From Prorocentrum cordatum (Eukaryota; Sar; Dinophyceae; Prorocentrales; Prorocentraceae): DNA of 50,000 nt. The position numbers were made by a program, and so were the translations under genes. The stretch spans positions 113,806 to 163,805 of the forward strand of contig CAUYUJ010015292.1 of the NCBI GenBank assembly GCA_963575745.1, given 5' to 3'. Under the pieces are notes generated by a model that saw only the letters and a list, made by a program, of their open reading frames with translations, had not been told where the DNA came from and made no database searches. Below are positions 44,826-50,000 of this stretch, in pieces (position 1 is the stretch's first letter; every line of letters starts with the position of its first letter).

Positions 44826-46690
44826 CTGAGTGCCTACCGCACGGTGGCGGATTTCAACAACCGCAACCTCACCTATCGCAGCGGGGCGGGCTCTGGGGGA
44901 AAGTTCTGCTTCTATGGCTACGTCGCCGCGCTCGTGGTCCTGGCCCAGTTCGCGTTCCCCAGGAGCGTCGCGTATGCGCAGCGCTATCTGTACATAGCTC
45001 TCGCGATCCTGGGGGACTTTTTTGCATTCGACTGGCTGGATTCTTCTGGGTGGCCGGTCAGGCTGCTGGACATCAACATCCACCTGTCCACCGTGGCCGA
45101 CGCCTGGCGACCGCTGGCGCCGGGCATGGAGTCGCTGATGTCCCGGCACCCGGGGGAGCGCGGCGCCGGCCCCCTGCAGGCGTTCCTGCGCTGGGAGGGC
45201 ACGGGCGAGGCGGCGAAGCGCACGCGGCGGCTGTGGTGCCAGCCGCACGAGGGCCAGACCGAGATGGGCATCGAGGGGAACGGGAAAGAATGACATGAAC
45301 AGAAGAACTCGGAGGTCCGCGCAGATTTCTCGGATCGGCGCTGGACCCCCCGCCCTGGCGCGCGGAGCGCGCCAGGGGCGGCGCCGGAGGCGCCGCCAGG
45401 GGGGTCCAGCGCGGATCCGAGAAGTCCGCGCGGACTTCCGAGTTTTTATGTTTTTGCCATTCTTCGTTCCCCTGGCATCGTGCCGAGCCACGAGCTGGTT
45501 ATATGGCAAGTCTGCCAGCACCCGACCGTGGCCGGAGAGGCCAAGACCATGTTCGAGCGCTTCGAGAGGACCATCGGGGTCCGGGTCCGATTCATTGGGA
45601 ACTCCATTGGGCACAACGTTTGCGGCAACTACGGGCTCTGTGCATCGCCGGATGTGGAGCGGAAGGTCGTGCAGCACCTGTACGGGTACAGCAAGGGTGG
45701 TACGTTCGACGAGGTTTCCCCCGCCTTTGTGGCTGCCTTCAGGCCTCACGTCGCGGCCGCCGATGTCCTCATGTGCACGCAGCCGCCGGCGTGGTGCCGG
45801 TTCCTCCTGGCGTTCGCGGACAAGCCCGTGTTCATGTACATCGGCTTGCCGCTGATGTGGGACGTGCACGAGGCGGACCGGATGCCCTGGCTGCGCGAGT
45901 TCGCGGCGATGGCCCAGGACGACGGGCACGTGGTCGTGGCCAGCAGCGTCTTCCTGGCGCACGAGGTGCACTGGCAGGCGGGCGTGCTGCCCCCAGTGCA
46001 GCGCCTCCTGGGCCTGCACACGGGTGCAGCGCACACGCCCGTCCGCAACGACTCGGTGCTCTTCAGCCGCTTCGGCACGTCCGCTGGGATGTCAGAGTGC
46101 GTTGTCAATCGTTTTCTGGGGGCGAACCCGTGGTACCCTCTGCGCTTCGTTCAGCTGGAGGAGATCCTCTTCGAGGAGCACCGCGCCACGCGGGGCGATC
46201 CGAGCGTGCTCGCGGGGCGGGAGAGCTGGGCGAATCGGCTGAGCGAGCTGAGGACGCCCGGGATGCCGTACCGTGCGATGGCAGAGCACCGGGCGGCCGT
46301 GCTGTTCCCGTACGACGCGGTGATATTCTTGTTCCACGAGCTGTACTCCATGCAGGTGCCGGTCTTCGTCCCCCGGGACCTTTGGCGGTGGCTGTTCGGC
46401 CCCCTGACCCTCCCTCGGATGGAGGCGCGCCTGGCGGACGGCCAAGGCGGCCGCGCCGCGGACGCCGTGGCGCCCCCGCCAGGGTCGCCCTTCTTCGCCG
46501 AGCCCCGGCGGCCGCTCAACATGGACCAGGCCCTCTACTGGGCCGGGCTCACGGACTGGGCCCTGCTGCCCCACGTGCACTACTTCCGCGGCGCGGCGGA
46601 GCTGCTGGAGCGCCTGCTGGACGGGCCCGGCCTGCGCGCGGCCAGCGCGCGCATGAAGACGTTCAACGAGGACCAGGTTCGGCGGCGAAA
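44826..46690 (+). CDS. Host gene, possible GT-B glycosyltransferase-like
   Basis: Two open stretches in one frame (44826-45273 and 45481-46690) are split by a 200-bp inverted-repeat element. The first has a hydrophobic run, FYGYVAALVVLAQFAFP, then SVAYAQRYLYIALAILGDFF and LDSSGWPVRLLDINIHLSTV. The second, about 400 codons without a stop, has HNVCGNYGLCASP, DVLMCTQPPAWCRFLLAFAD, KPVFMYIGLPLMWDVHEADR, HVVVASSVFLAHEVHWQ, ILFEEHRATRGDP and LFPYDAVIFLFHELYSMQVP followed by VFVPRDLW. The Pro-Tyr-Asp and F-x-E-L-Y-S-x-x-V-P-V-F-V-P segments resemble the nucleotide-sugar side of GT-B enzymes. This is resemblance, not a firm match. After about 46690 the translation loses protein character; the frame closes at 46850. 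Exact exon ends are unknown. Confidence 0.55.
45267..45480 (-). mobile_element. Introner/MITE-like element, copy B, in coding frame
   Basis: A 200-bp element (45274-45473) flanked by GGCATCG at 45267-45273 and 45474-45480. The ends are AGGGGAACG and CGTTCCCCT. The outer arms pair further through AAGAATG/CATTCTT, ACTCGGA/TCCGAGT, TCTCGGATC/GATCCGAGA and TGGACCCCCC/GGGGGGTCCA. The crown has two hairpins, CCCTGGCGCGC-GGA-GCGCGCCAGGG and GGCGGCGCC-GGA-GGCGCCGCC. Their order is reversed relative to copies A and C, so this copy is inverted. It brings in-frame stops (TGA at 45291). Element plus one repeat copy is 207 bp, so precise loss restores the host frame. No GT-AG pair coincides with the flanking repeat. 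Confidence 0.8.
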
Positions 46691-46827
46691 GCCGCACCCT
46701 GCCCTCGCCGCTCAGAGACTCGGGCAACTCGATGGGCGGCTGGGGCATGGTGCGGAGTGCGTCGAGCAAGTGGCGAGTTCCGACCCCACCTTCGCCCCCC
46801 ATCGATTCGGGCGGATCGATGCCTGGT

Positions 46828-47030
46828 GTCGGAGGAGAGACATGGCCTAGGCACAAACTTCTGGAGCTCCGCGCGGGTTTCTTGGATCGGGCGCTGGGCC
46901 CTCCCTGGCGCCGCCTCCGGCGCCGCCCCTGGCGCGCTCCCCGTGCCAGGGAGCGGGGTCCACTGCCGATCCCAAGAAATTCGCGCGGAGCTCCAAGAAA
47001 TCATGCTTATGTTTTTCTCGACGTCCAAAG
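46828..47030 (+). mobile_element. Introner/MITE-like element, copy C
   Basis: Same architecture as the other two copies: CACAAACTTCTGGAGCTCC, GGGTTTCTTGGATCGG, hairpins GGCGCC-GCCTCC-GGCGCC and CTGGCGCGC-TCCCC-GTGCCAG, then CCAAGAAATTCGCGC, GGAGCTCC and TATGTTTTTCTCGACG. Borders are estimated by aligning distances from the crown with copy A, giving about 203 bp. A clean flanking duplication was not found. It lies shortly after the protein-like part of the host frame ends, so it could be in an intron or 3' region of the same gene. Confidence 0.65.
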
Positions 47031-47089
47031 TGGGGTTCCTGTTTTCTCTGGGCACCCCGCGCAGGAACACACAGGAACACACACTACAT

Positions 47090-47290
47090 CATCATCGCTC
47101 ACTCACCCACTCGCTCACTCACTCACTCACTCACTCATCATCATCACTCATTCACTCAGTCATCACGTCGCCATCACTCACACACACACACACTTATCAC
47201 AATCAACATCAGTAGCATCATCACCACCTCATCATCATTAACATCTGTAGCATCATCACCATTACTCACTCACTCACTCATTCACTCAGG
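47090..47290. repeat. CACT/CATC simple repeats
   Basis: CACTCACTCACTCACTCA, CATCATCATC and CACACACACACACA runs. They extend several open frames artificially, including a 570-codon one. Not coding. Confidence 0.85.
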
Positions 47291-48460
47291 CGGGAGGCCG
47301 TCTGTGAGTGAATTGCGAGGAAGTCTCAGGCGGGAGCCCTCTCCCTGGGGGGCCCGCACTTCATGTTTTTAATCCGAGCGGGTCATCCTCGAACCTGTAA
47401 CCGTCGTCACTTTTGGGCTCCCGAGGCTTGAATATGGAGGAAGTAGCAAGTGGGAGGCTCGTCTGTGAGTGATTTGTGATGAAGTCTCAGGCGGGAGCCG
47501 TCTCCCTATGGGGCCCGCACTTCATGTTTTTAATCCGAGCGGGTCATCCTCGAACCTGTAACTCGTCACTTTTGGGCTCCTGAGGCTTGAATATGGGGGA
47601 AGTAGCAGGCGGGAGGCTCGTCTGTGAGTGATTCTTCAGGCTTACGCCACATCCGCCGACCCCTTATGAAGAATCGCGCAGTGGTCTGGTCGCCTCTTTG
47701 GGTGGTCTGAGGCCCTTGGGCCATTCTTGGGGCATTCTTGGGTTGTCTTGGGGCCCCTTAGGCCGCCCTGTGGCAGTATTGGGCTGTCTTGGGGCTCTCT
47801 TGGGCTGTCATCGGCTTCTCTTGGGCTGTCATGGGGCGCTCTGGGCGTTTTTTTCGGCCGTCTTGGCCGTCGCCATTTGTTGCCGAGGAATGTGGTATGC
47901 CCTTGGTGACCTCAGAACTGCTTTGTGGTGTCTTTTGGAACTGTCAGGGGCGGCCGTGGGGTGACCTTCAATAGTTTCAGGCCATGGTCAGAGACCCGCC
48001 GAAACGCCCTGCGGAAGCAAGTGACGAGCACGGCGGGAAGCGACGCAAGTTGCGAGGAATCTGACCGCAGGCGGGAGGCTCGTCTGTGAGTGAATTGTGG
48101 GGAAGTCTCAGGCGAGAACCCCCTCCCTATGGGGCCCGCATTTCATGTTTTAAATCCGAGCGGGTCATCCTCGAACCTGTAACTGTCGTCACTTTTGGGC
48201 TCCCGAGGCTTGAATATGGAGGAGGTATCAGGCGGGAGCCTCGTCTGTGAGTGAATTGTGGGGAAGTCTCAGGCGGGAGCCCCCTCCATACAAGGGCCCG
48301 CACTTCATGTTTTTTATCCGAGCGGGTCATCTTCGAACCTGTAACTGTCGTCACTTTTGGGCTCCTGAGGCCTGCATATGGGGGAGGTATCAGGCGGAAG
48401 CCTCGTCTGTGAGTGAACTGTGAGGAAGTCTCAGGAGGGAGCCCCCTTCCTAAGCGCTCT
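47290..48460. repeat. 161-bp tandem array with internal insertion
   Basis: The unit starts GTCTGTGAGTGAATTGTGRG, then GTCTCAGGCGGGAGCC, GGGCCCGCACTTCATGTTTT, ATCCGAGCGGGTCATCCTCG and ACTTTTGGGCTCC. Starts are at 47300, 47461, 47620 (cut), 48082, 48243 and 48405, a step of 159-162 bp. A ~430-bp unrelated piece (about 47633-48070) separates the third and fourth starts; it begins inside GATTCTTCA, has TGAAGAATC 30 bases further on, and then CTTGGGG words. Confidence 0.9.
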
Positions 48461-48540
48461 TCAGAGGGCGATTCGCCCGACCGATCAGCTGAGGAGGAAG
48501 AGGAGGAATAGGAGGTGAGGACGACGACGGCGGCCGGGCG

Positions 48541-48787
48541 CAGGGGGAAACCCTTGCGTCCGGGCCGGGGGTGGTAACCCTTCTTCGGTCGAAGCGGGGG
48601 CAGGGGGAAACTCTTGTCTCCGGGCTGGCGGTGGTAACCCATCGTCAGCCGAATCGAGGGCAGGGGGGGGCCCTTGTCTCCAGGCTGGCGGTGGTAACCC
48701 ATCGTCAGCCGAATCGGGCGCAGGGGGGAACCCTTGCGTCCTGGCTGGGGGTGGTAACCCATCCTCTGCCGAATCGGGGGCAGGGGC
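48541..48787. repeat. 60-bp tandem repeat, four units
   Basis: Four units of exactly 60 bp start at 48541, 48601, 48661 and 48721, with a partial fifth. Each has CAGGGGG, CCCTTG, GGCTGG, GGTGGTAACCC, TCAGCCGAATCG-type segments. On the minus strand, one frame (48485-49156) reads as four 20-residue repeats of the form PDSADDGLPPPARRQ plus FPPA; two other frames are also open. Coding is possible but unproven. Confidence 0.85.
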
Positions 48788-49274
48788 CCGGACTAGCTCG
48801 GTGCCTGCGGGGTTGTCCCAACGGCTTGCGGCTCGCGCGGTTGCCCCAATGGCCTGGCCCGCGGGGTTGTCCCAACGGCCGCGCGACGCGGCCATTCGAG
48901 AATGCGCCCGCGCTGGCCGAGGCGGCGACGGCGTCGAGGAAAATCGACGCGCGCTCTTGCAATAGACAGGAGAGGAGGTGGTGGGTGACGAAACAAACAA
49001 ACAGCAGGAGGGCGAGGCAAGGGCAACGCGGGGAGCGGGTGAGGGCCCTGCGCCAGGGCGAGAATGAAAATGACGCAGAGAAGACAATACGGGCGCCTCA
49101 CTAATCGCGAGGACGACAGTGAAGGTTCTTTCCAGACTACCCGAACGGATTTTCATGTCGGGTTTTCCGTCGGAGTAATTTGCTACCCATATCTTAAGCT
49201 GGGGGTCTTGTTACTCTTCATATCCTAGGATGGGGTATTTCTAATGACTCAGACGCCTCCGTACCTCCCCCTTT

Positions 49275-49392
49275 TCTGGAGAGTCGCTCGCTCATATTCA
49301 GACTCGCTCATACCCAGACTTCCCCACACTCGCTCGTCATCAGATTCACTCATATTCTGACTCACGCATATTCAAACTCACCCATGCTCAAT
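49275..49392. repeat. ~17-bp ACTCGCTCATATTCAG repeat
   Basis: Six to seven units such as CGCTCATATTCAGACT, CTCATACCCAGACT, CACTCATATTCTGACT and CACGCATATTCAAACT. Not coding. Confidence 0.7.
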
Positions 49393-50000
49393 GCTGACCG
49401 TGATGTAGCAGGCGTGGCACATGGGCACCCCAAGGGGGAACCTCCAGGGGTGGGGACAATCCAGGGTTCGCGCCCGGATTGCGTGGATGTCTCAGCCCGT
49501 ATGCCCGTTCGCATGCGCAACATCCTCTGCGTCGCAGTAGTTTGTGAGGATGTCTCAGGCGGGGCGCTGGTCGCAACGCCCCATGGGAGAGTCGCCGTTG
49601 GATATATCACGGGCCCGTTCGCGCCCAGATTGCGGGGATGTCTCAGTCGGCTAGCTTGTTTCGGACCCCAGACTCGTTTCTGTTCAGAGCAAAATGGGGG
49701 GATGTCTCAAGCGGGGCGCTGGCTCCAGCACCCCAGGGGGCCCAGATTGCTGGCATATCTCCGGCGGTTTGGTTGCTTCGGTGCCAAATTCACATAGCTC
49801 AACCTCAGGCGATTCGCTGGTCTCAACACTCCCAATGGGAGTCGCCAGGGTGGGGACACTCCAGGATTTGCGCTTAGATTGCGGGGATATCTCAGCTGGT
49901 TTGCCTGTGCGCAACATCTTTTGTTTTCGAAGCAATGTGTGAGAAGGTCTCAGACAAGGCGTTGGTTTCAGCACTCTCAAGAGGGAGCCGCCAGGGTAGA
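49393..50000. repeat. ~151-bp tandem array running off the window
   Basis: GATGTCTCAG-type anchors at 49486, 49549, 49637, 49701 and diverged ones near 49885 and 49944 show a ~151-bp higher-order step containing two anchors. Other shared words are CCCAGATTGCGGGGATGTCT, GGCGCTGGT and CACCCCA. The TCTCAGGCGGG word also occurs in the 161-bp array at 47290-48460, so the two arrays may be related. The array continues past the last base. Confidence 0.75.

Noticed and set aside
44802-46034. 410-codon minus-strand frame over the host gene
   Set aside because: Antisense shadow in GC-rich coding sequence; His/Arg/Gly-rich, no motif, and it spans the inverted-repeat element, where open frames occur by symmetry.
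45503-47215. 570-codon plus frame over the host gene
   Set aside because: It is an Arg/Ala/Gly-rich out-of-frame shadow of the better frame beginning near 45481, and runs on into simple repeats.
48541-48787. Possible CRISPR-like array
   Set aside because: Contiguous 60-bp units without unique spacers, in eukaryotic-looking sequence with no cas genes.

Overview
The window looks like nuclear DNA of a GC-rich eukaryote with very low gene density, most likely a dinoflagellate. This rests on the repeat-dominated layout, on decayed Ty1/copia-type and non-LTR retroelement fragments of the kind common in dinoflagellate genomes, on degenerate CCCTAA/CCCTAAA telomere-like sequence, and on short inverted-repeat elements resembling introners. 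No bacterial operon, rRNA, convincing tRNA or CRISPR array was seen. The taxon is an inference: no spliced-leader sequence or diagnostic host gene settles it.

Layout. 1-9.8 kb: purine-rich, GAT and GGA arrays, a 17-bp minisatellite, three hairpin-forming elements and no recognisable gene. 9.8-21.2 kb: a TTGG array, degenerate telomeric sequence, then a ~9.6 kb Ty1/copia-type retrotransposon (10955-20548) with ~100-bp LTRs, lying inside a 50-bp minisatellite present on both sides. Its gag, protease, integrase, reverse transcriptase and RNase H are recognisable but broken by stops and frameshifts. It also carries an extra ~2.7 kb block with an open frame resembling the C-terminal domain of RapZ. 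21.2-28 kb: mostly unassigned sequence with a 79-bp inverted-repeat element flanked by 5-bp duplications. 28.2-31.0 kb: three ~1-kb tandem units built of CTA triplets. 31.7-41.7 kb: recurring ATC/GTC arrays with related flanks, a 64-bp minisatellite, a non-LTR retrotransposon C-terminal fragment, one probable exon and twenty 89-bp units. 43.8-46.7 kb: the only substantial host-gene candidate, two open blocks separated by a probable intron; the second may be a glycosyltransferase-like protein. 47-50 kb: tandem arrays with units of 161, 60, 17 and ~151 bp.

The most interesting system is a family of ~200-bp elements, found at 8850-9051, 45274-45473 and about 46828-47030. Each folds into a long outer stem crowned by two GC hairpins with TCC loops (or GGA, in the inverted copy). 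The copy at 45274-45473 lies inside the host-gene reading frame, has 9-bp terminal inverted repeats and is flanked by a 7-bp direct repeat. Element plus one repeat copy is 207 bp, so exact removal keeps the frame. That is what an introner, or a very recent MITE insertion, would look like.

The host gene and the retroelements show no common pathway. Most long open frames in this window are by-products of triplet arrays or GC-rich antisense reading and are not annotated as genes.
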